A DNA stretch of 64,000 nucleotides from Drosophila miranda (GCF_003369915.1 NW_022881614.1:19942336-20006335); one strand, 5' to 3'; positions 31,208-42,360 are shown, counted from the first letter of the stretch. Notes: a model not told the origin generated them from the letters alone. Translations and numbers: made by a program.

Positions 31208-32985
31208 ATTTGACTTGGCCTTCCTCGAGTGGAAATAAAACGCTTTAGTGCGCCTAGAAACGATGCGGTGGTCAAATCCTTTACGAGCTCCATGTGTATA
31301 GCCTTAGAAGTGAAACAGATGAATACGCTAATGTAGCACTTGATCGGAGGCCTCGTGCGGATTTCTGATCGGTAGAAAAAAGGTCCACAGTAATCTACTC
31401 CAGTGACTTCAAAAGCTCGAGATCCTTCCAAACGTTCCTTAGGTAGGTCTCCCATGATGTGTTCGACCATGCGCGGCCTAGTCCTGAAGCATCTCACACA
31501 TCTGCTGACGACCCTTGACACTGCCTTAACACCTCCAATGGGCCAATATGCCAGCCGAATTTTGGATAGCAAGGCGCGAGGTCCGGCATGGAGGTTTTTT
31601 TCATGATAATATCTTATCAGCGCAAAGGTAATGGAATGTCCCTTTGGCAGAATGAGCGGGTGCTGAGCGTCAAATCCTAGCGATGAGTTGCCAAGACGAC
31701 CTCCAACTCTAAGTAGTCCAGAATGATCGATGAACGGGTTGAGCGAACTAATAGAACTGGATTTCATGACTTGACCATTGCGCCGAATCTCCTTTATGTC
31801 CATCCACAAATTTGCCAGCTGAATGTGTCGAATTAGAAGATGCGTTCCTTGCCGAATATCAGAAACGGTGAGTCCTGGATGCCTAAGACGATGTATAAAT
31901 TTATGCATGTAGGCGAATGTGCGCTGCATGCGAAAGAATGAATTCGCAAATTTGCATCCGGACGTGAGATCGGCATGTGGAGACGTGATTAGCAATCCTC
32001 TCTTGCGAAGCTCCAAAGTTGCTATGTTGTTAGATGGAGATACAGGCCACTTATCCTTGGAGCCTAGCAAAAAGGATGGGCCGTGAAACCATAGCTCTGA
32101 CTGGATAAGATGGTTGGGAAGCGAGCCTCTCGAGAGAATATCAGCAGGATTTAAAGATGTGGGAACATAGCGCCATTCCATGGCTGCCGTCAACTCCTGA
32201 ATTGATGCCACTCGATTTGCCACGAAAACTTGAAATTTAGCTGGCTCGTCCCTAATCCAAGATAATGCTGTTGACGAATCCGACCAGCAATAGAACCGAT
32301 CTGTAAAGATTCCCATGTCCTTTACATTCTGCATGATTTTCGCAAGAAAATGGGCTCCACTTAATTCCAGCTTAGGAATCGATATAGTCTTTAGCGGCGC
32401 CACTCGAGACTTTGAGCACAAAACGTGGCTCGAAGACTGGGCTTCCCTGGACACGACATACACGCAAGCGCCATATGCTTCTAAGCTGGCATCACAGAAT
32501 CCGTGAACTTCTGTAGCCACACTAGAACGAAGAACCAAGCGAGGAAATGAGATCCGAGAAATGCTTGCCAAACTATTTCTCAAGTCCATCCAAGTTGAAT
32601 GCAACGCTGAGGGTAGGCTTTCATCCCAATCCAAATTTTCTCTCCAAAGCTGCTGAAGGAAGATTTTGCACCTGACAATGACTGGATTTATCAATCCAAG
32701 AGGGTTGTAGAACCGCGCAATCCTAGATAAAACCGACCGCTTTGATGGCTTTGAGTTTGTGTCCAGTGCGGACAAGGCAAAAAGCAGCTGATCCGAAGCA
32801 GGGTCCCACGCTAAGCCGAGAGTTTTGGCAATGTCGCTTCCATCATTAAACTTTAGGAACTTCTCTATGTCATCTTCAGGGGTTCCCTCAAGTACTTCCT
32901 GGTGACTGGATCACCATTTCCTAAGTCTAAAATTACCACGGGACAGTAAAGCTGATGTTTGGTGCATCTTGTCCATGACCTGTGC
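31174..32985 (-). pseudogene. BEL Pol: thumb, RNase H and integrase N-terminal part
   Basis: From 32985 downward the frame resumes after the polymerase active site (GGNSVAQVM). It runs through SRIARFYNPLGLINPVIVRC, a BEL RNase H-like region (ISIPKLELSGAHFLAKIM, YCWSDSSTALSWI, ADILSRGSLP) and integrase (LHAGPRALLSKIRLAYWP, CVRCF, VTGVDYCGPF). Near the second catalytic Asp it reads IWSDNATNF and stops two codons later. The following segment is in another frame, apparently because about 20 bp were lost between two similar GACAATGCGACAAACTT-like stretches. A further frame change lies between 32865 and 32775. Confidence 0.82.
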
Positions 32986-33019
32986 GACCGAATTACCGCC
33001 CGAAATAAGGGCGGTACCC

Positions 33020-34390
33020 TTAAAACTCCTGCCGCAGAGCAGCTGAGCCAAGAGGGTAGGACTCGCCCTCGTCGATGGCCAGCTGGTGCATTGCGCGGAC
33101 CGCTAAAAATGATGCAGCCCTCGTCCCGTATGTGACGGTGTCTAATGTGTAGACTTGAACCTCGGACTCGATAGAATCTCGCCATAGGATGCACTGATAC
33201 AAATTGTCGGGTGGAGACACTCGTACGCAGCGGTACATTTTACAAATGTCCCCAGTGAGAGCGACTGGATATGTTCGAAAGTGAATCAATATGTTAAACA
33301 ATGCAGGCTGAATAACAGGGCCTGTCATCATCACATCATTTAGAGAATATCCAGTTGATGTAGCTGCGGATCCGTCGAAAACGACACGGAGTTTTGTCGT
33401 CGTACTGTCCTCCTTTAGGACACAGTGATGAGGCAAGAAATATTTGCAGAGACTACGGGAATCAGGGTTGACTTGGTGCATATGATGCAAATCAATGTAC
33501 TCCCTCATAAAGGCGGAATACCGCTCCTTGAGTGTAGGATTACGCTCCAGTTTTCGCTCCAGACTGATGAACCGTCGATAAGCCTGAGCATAAGATTCTC
33601 CTAAACGATCAGTATTGTTATTTAGCGGCAGACGAACTGCATACTCCCCGGATGGCAACCGTGAAAGGTGGCTTACGAAATGTGCCTCACAATCGTCTTC
33701 TTCTTTGGTATTCAAACCAGCCTCCACACAATTCTCGACTTCCCAAAACATACGAAGAGTTTTATCCAACCTTGCTTCCATCTCAGCTATCGAATCTGGA
33801 CAATTGTGCGTAGCCAAAAGCGCCGAGCTTGATACCTTCTGTCCACCGCCAGATACGATCCACCCAAGACGGGTCTTCTGCAGAAGAGGCAGTCCATCGG
33901 TGAGTTTGATTTGCCCTACGCAGAGGAGATCATAAAAAACGCTCGCACCAATGAGAAGATCAACCCGTTGAGGATTGAAAAATGCAGGATCAGCGAGCTG
34001 AATGTTAGATGGAATACGCCAATCGGATACATTTACTGTCATACTTGGTTGAGAATCGGTAATCGTGGGGGCGATGAGAGCAGTAAGTGTAGTTGTGTAA
34101 GCAGAGGTGCGAGAATGCATACAAATGCTTATGGTGGATCCCTCAGTAGAAACGCTGGTATCGCCCGGCTGTAGCCAGAAGCACGACATCAGAGTGAAGA
34201 CCTTGGGCAGCAAGAGAGGTAGACGAAGGTAGAGACGAGCTGCTAGCAGAATTTTGAGCAACGGAAAGAGTGTCCGGTTGAACGGCCAGATTGGGAGGAG
34301 TAATACCTGGGCAGCCTTGTGTTGTGGGCTGTATTCTATCGAAGTGCAACAAACTATGATGCCTACCGCCGCATTCTCGACATCTGACAC
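33020..34390 (-). pseudogene. BEL Pol: protease/DUF1758 region and reverse transcriptase palm
   Basis: After the Gag frame break, this segment shows the DUF1758-type stretch (VDLLIGASVFYDLL, KTRLGWIVSGGG). Reverse transcriptase follows with KLRVVFDGSAATSTGYSLND and ALTGDICKMYRCVRV (first catalytic Asp). Where the YxDD box should follow GSAALRQEF, the sequence has a TAA and a frame change (about 33005-33022), so the polymerase active site is destroyed. The segment is in the usual BEL order. Confidence 0.85.
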
Positions 34391-35657
34391 TATTGCATGC
34401 GCGGGTCCGGTGCCCCGGCTTTAGGCAATTGAAGCATAGGGAAAGCTTCTTCACTTCTTTGTGGCGCAGCAACGGTGAGAGATTTCCGAATATCTTGCAC
34501 GAGTATATTCCATGGCCCGCTGAGTGGCAAAAGACGCATACAGACGGGTCGGCGGAAGAGTTGGAAGCTACAAACGTTTTCTTAACCTGCGTATAGGAAT
34601 GGTTTTTTCCCACCTGATCGCTACTAGCGTGTGTCGCTGTAGCATATTCCAACCGCTCCATTTTCTGGCAGCGTTGCTGCAAGAATTCGAAGAATTCCTC
34701 TGCGGTAGGTATAGCATCCGACGATGTGTGCTCCTCCCATTTGGTTTGCGTCTTCGAATCCAACTTCTGCAGCAGCATGTTGATGACCATGAATCCTGAA
34801 ATCTCCTCAGAAGTTCCCAATGTCTGCAACGCTCGCATGTGTAAATTGACTGCATCCGAAAACTCCCGAAGCCTTTTAGCAGAAGGCGAGTCTACCCTCT
34901 TTAGCCCAAGAATCTTCTTGATGTGTGCCTGGAAAACAAGTCTTTTGTTATTAAAGCGTTTATTAAGTATATCCAGAGCCGCACGATAATTGGCACAGGA
35001 GAGCTCTAACGATCGAACCGAATCCAAAGCCGCATCAGCGAGGCAAGAGCGAAGGTGCTGGAATTTCTCGATGTCACTGAGATCCGCATCCGCTTCAATC
35101 ACCGATTTGAACATTGCCATAAAATCCGAGAACTCGACGTATCCACCAGAAAACTTAGGCACCTTCAGCTCAGGAAGTCGCTGCTTGTGAGCCATGATGA
35201 TGGTACTATGTCCGGAATGGCTTGGCAGAGTCGTAGAATGGGCAGCGGCGTGTGACTGGCTTACTTCAACAGCAGCCAGCAACTCAGCTTTCAACGATAT
35301 GAAAAGAGTATCGAAGATTTCGCGCAGTTCACTCCCAATCTCGTTTTGACCGAGAGCCTCCAACTCATTATGGGCCTTATTAAATTCCTCTCGAATTTCT
35401 GCCAACATATCAAGGCACACCTCGACTTCCGCGGCGGTCAGCTTATCGATTTTATTCCCCGCGAAGGATTCTCCAAGCATGTGCAATCGATCATATAATG
35501 ACTGACTTTTACGCTTATACAGACTCAGTCTGGAATCAGCCACCACAATATTTCCGCCCGCGCCTGTATTCGGATCGTTGTCCATGTTAACCGTTGTGCA
35601 ATTCGACACAACAACGGAACAACGATGTATAGACGCGAGAGCGAGAATGCAAGACAC
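34143..35657 (-). pseudogene. BEL/Pao Gag
   Basis: 504 codons open. The likely start is the internal Met of MDNDPNTGAG rather than the first Met. DUF1759-type Gag features include LPELKVPKFSGGYVEFSDFM and HLRSCLADAALDSV. Zinc knuckles follow: CVFCHSAGHGIYSC, CFNCLKPGHRTRAC and a third partial CRECGGRHHSLLH. In this family Gag normally reads into Pol; here the frame ends in a short out-of-frame tail near 34143-34165, so the two are separated. Confidence 0.88.
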
Positions 35658-35885
35658 GAAAAGTCAAGAACCGCGGCTGCAGCTGCGCAGAGAATGAGAG
35701 ATTCGACGCTTAAAGTACCGGAATTTGTCTATAAATATTCCAGCCGCACTCTCACTGAATTTGCACTTTAAACTGTTTTTCAACGTGCACCCAAATGTAT
35801 TTGTTGGTAGTTAAACTACCCAACAACAAAATATTGTATAAATAATAAGTGTTTTAACGGAACGCGATTAAGCAATGGTTTTATA
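35658..35885 (-). mobile_element. Leader of nested BEL element
   Basis: 228 bp between primer site and Gag on the minus strand. No coding content seen. Confidence 0.6.
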
Positions 35886-35904
35886 TCACGTCGGGGGGTC
35901 ACCA
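35886..35904 (-). other. tRNA-Trp-type primer-binding site with two extra C
   Basis: On the minus strand it reads TGGTGACCCCCCGACGTGA. The tRNA-Trp 3' end as I recall it (TCACGTCGGGGTCA plus CCA) predicts four C where six are seen. It is one base from the 5' LTR. Confidence 0.6.
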
Positions 35905-35905
35905 A

Positions 35906-36300
35906 TGTTTGAGATGCCAAGCTTTTTTGGCACCTATGTGTTTCAAAAATGAAAAGAGATTTTGGGTTAAACTTTATAATTCGTATTTAATCTTGGTGGC
36001 TTAGCGGAAGCCGATTGCTTGCTATTGCCAGATAAACTTTATGCGAGATCGATATGCAACCAATGCGCAGAGGGCTTAGCATAGAACTAAACTATAGACG
36101 ACGGCGTTAGATCAAAGTGATTGCCGAAGTGGCGGCAGCAGATCAAAGTAGTTGCCGAAGTGGCGTCGGCAGAGAGCCCCTTTAGCGGGAGAGCGCAGCA
36201 GCTCTGCAGAACGTCAACGTTTTACAACATAGGCGGCTCTCTCTGCTCATACAATAATAATGTTAAAGTTACGGTTATTCTTCAGCGGCTGGCCCGAACA
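35906..36300 (-). repeat. 5' LTR of nested BEL element (right)
   Basis: 395 bp, same ends as the left LTR. The extra 30 bp is a second copy of a short motif around 36120-36170 (GCCGAAGTGGCG, repeated). Confidence 0.9.
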
Positions 36301-36305
36301 GACAC
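36301..36305 (+). repeat. Target-site duplication GACAC, right copy
   Basis: Exact match to 30120-30124. After it the gypsy-type Pol frame continues (start of reverse transcriptase, MYEELDRMLALGVIEESNS). Confidence 0.85.
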
Positions 36306-36602
36306 TATGCAGTGTCCCCAGCTATCGAGAAATTAATGTATGAGGAGTTGGATCGCATGTTAGCGCTAGGGGTCATCGAAGAATCCAACAGTGCGTGGTC
36401 TTGTCCGGTAGTACTTGCCCAGACATTAGCCAAGTCAACAGCACGCCGGAGAGAAGCTTCTTATGGCGGCCAAATAGGAGCTAGAAGCTAGGACGGACAG
36501 CAGCATAAATCAAAGAGCCACTGGCCATGTCATACGGGATTTTCCATGGAAACCCTAGCCAAAGGGTGATCATATCATATCATATTATGTCGAGATAACG
36601 AG
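36301..36602 (+). pseudogene. gypsy-type reverse transcriptase remnant with foreign middle
   Basis: 36301-36418 encodes the first part of reverse transcriptase (SAWSCPVV). From about 36419 to about 36598 the sequence is neither polymerase nor recognisable to me. The following frame starts at the end of the thumb (YPAPKSVKQLRRFLGM). The whole palm, including the YxDD box, is missing and replaced by about 180 bp of unknown sequence with stops. Confidence 0.75.
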
Positions 36603-37330
36603 GCCATTAAGGAATATCCTGCTCCGAAGTCGGTGAAACAGTTGCGTCGATTCTTGGGTATGACGGGATGGTACCACAAATTTATAAAGAATTTTGCGGC
36701 TATTGCGGCGCCTCTGACGGACGCCCTGAAGCAGAAACGACAGTTCATTTGGTCCGAAGAAGCAGAAGCTGCATTCACAGCTCTGAAGAACTCAATGTGT
36801 GAAGCTCCCGTCTTACACACACCGAATTTTGAAAAGCCTTTCTTTATCCACTGCGACGCTAGTCACTCAGGAGTAGGAGGGGTACTGATGCAGATAAACG
36901 AAGAGGGCGATGAAGTACCAATTGCGTTTATGTCACGAAAATTTAATAAGTGCCAACGTGCTTACTCGGTGACGGAAAAGGAATGCTTAGCTGCCATTCT
37001 GAGCATCAAGAAATTTCGCGCTTATGTAGAGGGACATCAATTTACGGTGATAACCGACCATGCCTCCTTGAAGTGGCTGATGTCCCAATCAGATCTGAGT
37101 AGCAGACTGGCCAGATGGGCTTTGAAGCTTCAGGGGTATTCCTTTAATATTAGCCACCGAAAAGGGTCTCGAAACATCGTTCCAGACGCCTTGTCTCGGG
37201 TCTTTTCCCCAGATTTGTCAGAGATCGAACCAGAAGAAAGGATCGATTTGGAGTCGGAGCACTTTAGTTCGACGGATTACGTTTCCCTTAGGGCTAAAGT
37301 AGCGAGTAGTCAGGCTCAGATGCCAGATGT
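36603..37330 (+). pseudogene. gypsy-type RNase H domain
   Basis: The frame begins in the thumb/connection (FLGMTGWYHKFIKNFAAIA) and carries RNase H: HCDASHSGVGGVL (first catalytic Asp), SVTEKECLAAI (Glu), VITDHASLKWLM (Asp), ending HRKGSRNIVPDALSRV. It degrades RNA in the hybrid during reverse transcription. The sequence is intact through the domain. A frame change near 37330 separates it from integrase. Confidence 0.88.
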
Positions 37331-38457
37331 ATCGTCGCACCGAGCACGCAACAGGCGAAAGGGTAGCGGATAAACTCTGTTGGAAAATTTGGATTCCCAA
37401 GGGGCTCATAGATTCGGTCCTGAAAATGGCCCACGAGCACGCCCTATCTGCACACGGAGGCATAAATAAAACGCTCGAAAAGGTTCGGCGCTACTATTAT
37501 TGGCCGACGTTGTTAAAAGATGTCAAGGAGTTCATAAACCGGTGTGAAATTTGTAAGTGTACTAAGCATCCAAATAGACCTTTAAGACCGCCACTAGCAA
37601 AAACGGGGGAAACAGAACGGTTCTTTCAGAAGCTCTACGTAGATTTTCTGGGACCGTATCCTAGAAGTCGTAGTGGGAATGTCGGGATATTTGTGGTGTT
37701 AGATCATTTTTCCAAATTTCCGTTTATTAAACCCGTAAGAAAATTTACCGCCGACGCCATCGTACCATACATTGAGGAACAATTATTTCACTGCTTTGGA
37801 GTGCCGGAAAAGCTAGTCTCGGACAACGGCGTCCAATTTAAGTCCCATGCATTCAACTCCTTGCTTCAGAAGTATGGCATAGAGCACGCTTACACCGCCG
37901 TTTACGCTCCGCAGGCTAACGCGTCCGAGCGAGTTAACAGGTCTATCTTGGCAGCAATCAAAGCCTACATAAATACTGACCAAGGTAACTGGGATGAGCA
38001 GCTCAGCAGTGTAGCATGTGCGTTAAGATCGGCTGTACACAGTGCCGTAAAGGCGAGTCCATACCAGTTGGCGTTTGGGCAACAGATGATCACGAATGGT
38101 ACCACGTATCAGTTGTTGAGGCAGCTAGAGATGTTAGAAGATCGTTGGGTGCATTTTTCTAGGGACGACTCATTTGACCTGATGCGTGGCACGGCAAAGG
38201 AGGCAATGAGGGCTCAGCACGAACGAAATGAAAAGACGTATAACCTTCGAAGTAAGGAGGTATCATTCAGAGTGGGACAGGAGGTTTACCGTCGAAATTT
38301 CCAGCAAAGTAATTTCGTGAAAGGATTTAATGCCAAGTTGGCTCCCGTTTTTGTGAAGTCCCGGGTAAGGCGACAGTTGGGTCAAGCCTATTACGAGCTA
38401 GAGGATCTGCAAGGACGTCTGATCGGCAAATTCCATGCCAAAGATATCAAACAGTAG
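37327..38457 (+). CDS. gypsy-type integrase, intact domain
   Basis: The H-H-C-C zinc domain is HEHALSAHGGINKTL plus CEICKC. The catalytic DDE triad is visible as YVDFLGP, VSDNGVQF and NASERVNRS. The C-terminal part holds KTYNLRSKEVSFRVGQEVYRRN and ends at the stop 38455-38457 (GKFHAKDIKQ). No env frame follows. The domain is not broken but is out of frame with RNase H, and the element lacks an active polymerase and a 3' LTR, so it is unlikely to be expressed as a working Pol product. Confidence 0.88.
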   Translation: MYRRTEHATGERVADKLCWKIWIPKGLIDSVLKMAHEHALSAHGGINKTLEKVRRYYYWPTLLKDVKEFINRCEICKCTKHPNRPLRPPLAKTGETERFFQKLYVDFLGPYPRSRSGNVGIFVVLDHFSKFPFIKPVRKFTADAIVPYIEEQLFHCFGVPEKLVSDNGVQFKSHAFNSLLQKYGIEHAYTAVYAPQANASERVNRSILAAIKAYINTDQGNWDEQLSSVACALRSAVHSAVKASPYQLAFGQQMITNGTTYQLLRQLEMLEDRWVHFSRDDSFDLMRGTAKEAMRAQHERNEKTYNLRSKEVSFRVGQEVYRRNFQQSNFVKGFNAKLAPVFVKSRVRRQLGQAYYELEDLQGRLIGKFHAKDIKQ

Positions 38458-38539
38458 CACCATGGTTAAAAATCGCTCTAAGTGGGAATCACCCTTTTGG
38501 TCCTTCTTCCCCAAAGTGTGATTTTGGTAGGGGGGATTG
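38458..38539 (+). mobile_element. gypsy-type 3' end with polypurine tract
   Basis: A short 3' tail ends in GGTAGGGGGGA (38529-38539), the expected polypurine tract. The 3' LTR should begin next, but INE-1-like repeat sequence in reverse orientation starts there. Confidence 0.65.
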
Positions 38540-38965
38540 TTTTCTTGATTCTGGCTATAATAATTATACGATCTGGTTGAGATTTTACACTCTAGAACAC
38601 ATAGTCATCCACTACGATTCTGCGTTTTTGGTTTTATCGTATCTTTAAAAATGTGGATGCCACAGATTTTCGTCTTTTGTGGGGCGGAAGTGGGCGGGGC
38701 GAAGTTTTGAAATATTTTTGTAGCAGTGACATATCACAGAAGTCTGGGGACAAAACATTGTTACTCTAGCTCTTATAGTCTTTGAGCACTAGGCGCTGAA
38801 GGGGACGGACAGACGGACGGACGGACAGACGGACAGACAGACAGACAGACAGGGCCCAATCGACTCGGCTATTGATGCTGATCAAGAATATATATACTTT
38901 ATGGGGTCGGAAACAATTCCTTCTGGACGTTACACACATCCACTTTTACCACAAATCTAATATAC
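38540..38965 (-). repeat. INE-1/Helentron-like fragment R1, reverse
   Basis: The left part of a monomer on the minus strand, cut at the position equivalent to CAAGAAAACAAT and at its own left end (loses TACCCGATACTC). It joins the short GAAGTGGTTTGAAAG motif also seen at 21240. Confidence 0.75.
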
Positions 38966-38995
38966 TGAAGTGGTTTGAAAGAGTAACGTATAAAA
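38966..38995. repeat. Short edge motif shared with 21238-21265
   Basis: About 30 bases (GAAGTGGTTTGAAAGAGTAA, then CGTATAAAA) present at exactly two array edges. Origin unknown. Confidence 0.7.
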
Positions 38996-40108
38996 ACGAG
39001 GGGGAACGTTGTGAGTTGCTGCGGACACCGCAACTCTACGGTTATACCCGATACTAAGTCAGTATGGCTCTCCTCCGTCAGACGCCGCTAATATTAAACG
39101 ACACGACAAAGAGTGCGTGCGAGAGAGACAGAAAATCATTCTGAGCGTGACGTCGGGCGCTGCGTAGCCACTGAAAATTGATTTCTTGCTTTTGGCTACA
39201 AAAATGATCCGATCTGATCCAGATTCAGCAATCTGATAGATATGGTCATTATCTATGATTCTGCGTTTTTAGTTTTCTCGAATGTGCAATATTGTGGATG
39301 CAACAGATTTTCGTCCTTTGTGTGGGCGGAAGGGGGTGGGGCGAAATTTTGAGATACACGTTTTATAGTTAGATCTAACAGGAGTGCGGATACCAAATTT
39401 GGTTACTCTAGCCTTAATAGTCTCTGAGATTTGTGGATGCCCCAGATTTTCGTCCTTTGCGGGGGCGGAAGGGGGTGTGGCGAAATTTTGAAACAAACTC
39501 GTCTCGGTCCGATATATTAGGAGTGTGGATACCAAATTTGGTTGCTCTAGCTTTTGTAGTCTCTGAGATCTAGGCGCTAATGTTTTACTCTAAGCAAAGC
39601 CGCCTATGCTACGTGTGTGTTAGAGAGAGACAGGGCGAGAAAAATGAAATTGTTTTCTTGATGCTGGCAATAATAATAATACGATCCAATTCAGATTCCG
39701 TAGTCTTAAAGATATGGTCATTCTCTACAATTCTACGTTTTTGGTTTTCTCATATCTTTAAAATTGTGGATGCCACAGATTTTCGTCCTTTGTGGGGGCG
39801 GAAGTGGGCGGGGCGAAGTTTTGAAATATTTTTGTAGCAGTGACATATCACAAAAGTCTGGATCCAAAACATCGTTGATCTAGCTCTTATAGTCTTTGAG
39901 CACTAGGCGCTGCAGGTGACGGACAGACGGACAGACGGACGGACGGACAGACGGACAGACAGACATGGCTCAATCGACTCGGCTATTGATGCTGATCAAG
40001 AATATATATACTTTATGGGGTCGGAAACGATTCCTTCTGGACGTTACACACATCCACTTTTACCACAAATCTAATATACCCCAATACTCATTTTGAGTAT
40101 CGGGTATA
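38996..40108 (-). repeat. INE-1/Helentron-like monomer R2, reverse, divergent
   Basis: Full-length but the most divergent monomer. The middle differs (AAACTCGTCTCGG, GCGCTAATGTTTTACTC) from all others. It may represent an older lineage that escaped homogenisation. Confidence 0.75.
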
Positions 40109-40241
40109 AAAAGGTATAAATACTGGGATCCACAAAAGGGAACATTTGGAAAAGTACCAAGAAGGGATATTGGTCTCCCTATGTTACACAACTTTGCCGC
40201 CTCAATTCAAGTTAAAAGGTAAACGAAGGAGAGCGGGTTTT
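40109..40241 (+). repeat. Block C2 (125-bp core between head-to-head monomers)
   Basis: Same core as C1, here flanked by the left ends of reverse R2 and forward M5, giving an inverted-repeat arrangement around it. Confidence 0.8.
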
Positions 40242-41377
40242 TATACCCGATACTCAAAATGAGTATTGGGGTATATAAGATTTGTGGTATTAGATTTGTG
40301 GTAAGAGTGGATGTGTGTAACGTCCAGAAGGAATCGTTTCCGACCCCATAAAGTATATATATTCTTGATCAGCATCAATAGCCGAGTCGATTGAGCCCTG
40401 TCTGTCTGTCCGTCTGTCCGTCCGTCCGTCCGTCCGTCCGTCCGTCCGTCCCCTTCAGCGCCTAGTGCTCAAAGACTATAAGAGCTAGAGCAACGATGTT
40501 TTGGATCCAGACATCTGTGATATGTCACTGCTACAAAAATGTTTCAAAACTTTGCCCCGCTCACTTCCGCCCCCACAAAGGACGAAAATCTGTGGCATCC
40601 ACATTTTTAAAGATACGATAAAACCAAAAACGCAGAATCGTAGAGGATGACTATATGTTCTAGAGTGTAAAATCTCAACCAGATCGTATAATTATTATAG
40701 CCAGAATCAAGAAAACAATTTCATTCTTTCTCGCTCTGTCTCTCTCTAACACACAGGTTTCATGGTCGGCTTTGCCAATTGCAAAATATGAGTTCAAGGA
40801 TCTCAGAACCTATAAGATCCAGAGCAACCAAATTTGGTATCCACACTCCTGTGATATCGGACCTTGACCGTTTCGTGTCCAAATTTCGCCCCACCCCCCT
40901 CCGCCCCCGCAAAGGACGAAAATCTGGGGCATCCACAAATCTCAGAGACTATTAAGGCTAGAGTAACCAAATTTAGTATCCGCACTTCTGTTAGATCTCA
41001 CTATAAAACGTATATCTCAGAATTTCGCCCCACCCCCTTTCGCCCCCACAAAGGACGAAAATCTGTTGCATCCACAATATTGCACATTCGAGAAAACTAA
41101 AAACGCAGAATCATAGATAATGACCATATCTATCAGATTGCTGAATCTGGATCAGATCAGATCATTTTTATAGCCAATAGGAACAAATCAATTTGCAGTG
41201 GCTACGCAGCGCCCGACGTCACGCTCAGACTGATTTTCTGTCTCTCTCGCACGCACTCTTTGTCGTGTCGTTTAATATTAGCGGCGTCTGCCGGAGGAGA
41301 GCCATACTGACTTAGTATCGGGTATAACCGTAGAGTTGCGGTGTCCGCAGCAACTCACAACGTTCCCCCTCGTTTTT
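40242..41377 (+). repeat. INE-1/Helentron-like monomer M5
   Basis: Full-length. It has a local duplication of TTAGATTTGTGGTA near its left end, shared only with M10; both follow a C block. Otherwise matches M1. Confidence 0.75.
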
Positions 41378-42360
41378 TATACCCGATACTCAAAATGAGT
41401 ATTGGGGTATATTAGATTTGTGGTAAAAGTGGATGTGTGTAACGTCCAGAAGGAATCGTTTCCGACCCCATAAAGTATATATATTCTTGATCAGCATCAA
41501 TAGCCGAGTCGATTGAGCCCTGTCTGTCTGTCCGTCTGTCCGTCCGTCCGTCCGTCCGTCCGTCCGTCCGTCCCCTTCAGCGCCTAGTGCTCAAAGACTA
41601 TAAGAGCTAGAGCAACGATGTTTTGGATCCAGACTTCTGTGATATGTCACTGCTACAAAAATATTTCAAAACTTCGCCCCGCCCACTTCCGCCCCCACAA
41701 AGGACGAAAATCTGTGGCATCCACATTTTTAAAGATACGATAAAACCAAAAACGCAGAATCGGTGAGGATGACCATATCTTCTAGAGTGCAAAATCTGAA
41801 CCAGATCGAATAATGATTATAGCCAGAATCAAGAAAACAATTTCATTCTTTCTCGCTCTGTCTCTCTCTAACACACAGGTTTCATGGTCGGTTTTGACAA
41901 TTGCAAAATATGAGTTCAAGGATCTCAGAACCTATTAGAGCCAGAGCAACCAAATTTGGTATCCACACTCCTGTGATATCGGACCTTGACCGTTTCGTGT
42001 CCAAATTTCGCCACACCCCCTTCCGCCCCCGCAAAGGACGAAAATCTGGGGCATCCACAATATTGCACATTCGAGAAAACTAAAAACGCAGAATCATAGA
42101 TAATGACCATATCTATCAGATTGCTGAATCTGGATCAGATCAGATCATTTTTATAGCCAATAGGAACAAATCAATTTGCAGTGGCTACGCAGCGCCCGAC
42201 GTCACGCTCAGACTGATTTTCTGTCTCTCTCGCACGCACTCTTTGTCGTGTCGTTTAATATTAGCGGCGTCTGCCGGAGGAGAGCCATACTGACTTAGTA
42301 TCGGGTATAACCGTAGAGTTGCGGTGTCCGCAGCAACTCACAACGTTCCCCCTCGTTTTT
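41378..42360 (+). repeat. INE-1/Helentron-like monomer M6
   Basis: 983 bp, same repeat 2/3 fusion as M2. Confidence 0.75.

Larger units (their letters stand above)
30125..36300 (-). mobile_element. Complete but defective BEL/Pao LTR retrotransposon nested in the gypsy-type element
   Basis: Two LTRs (365 and 395 bp, TGTT...AACA) bound an internal region read on the minus strand in the order primer site, Gag, protease/DUF1758, reverse transcriptase, RNase H, integrase, polypurine tract. It is flanked by the GACAC duplication. It splits the gypsy-type Pol, so it inserted later than that element. Frame breaks at Gag/Pol, at the polymerase active site and in integrase show it cannot move on its own. 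Confidence 0.92.

Noticed and set aside
38817..38860. GTCC/GGAC tracts considered as a CRISPR-like or regulatory array
   Set aside because: Simple 4-bp microsatellites inside each monomer, variable in length, with no spacers.
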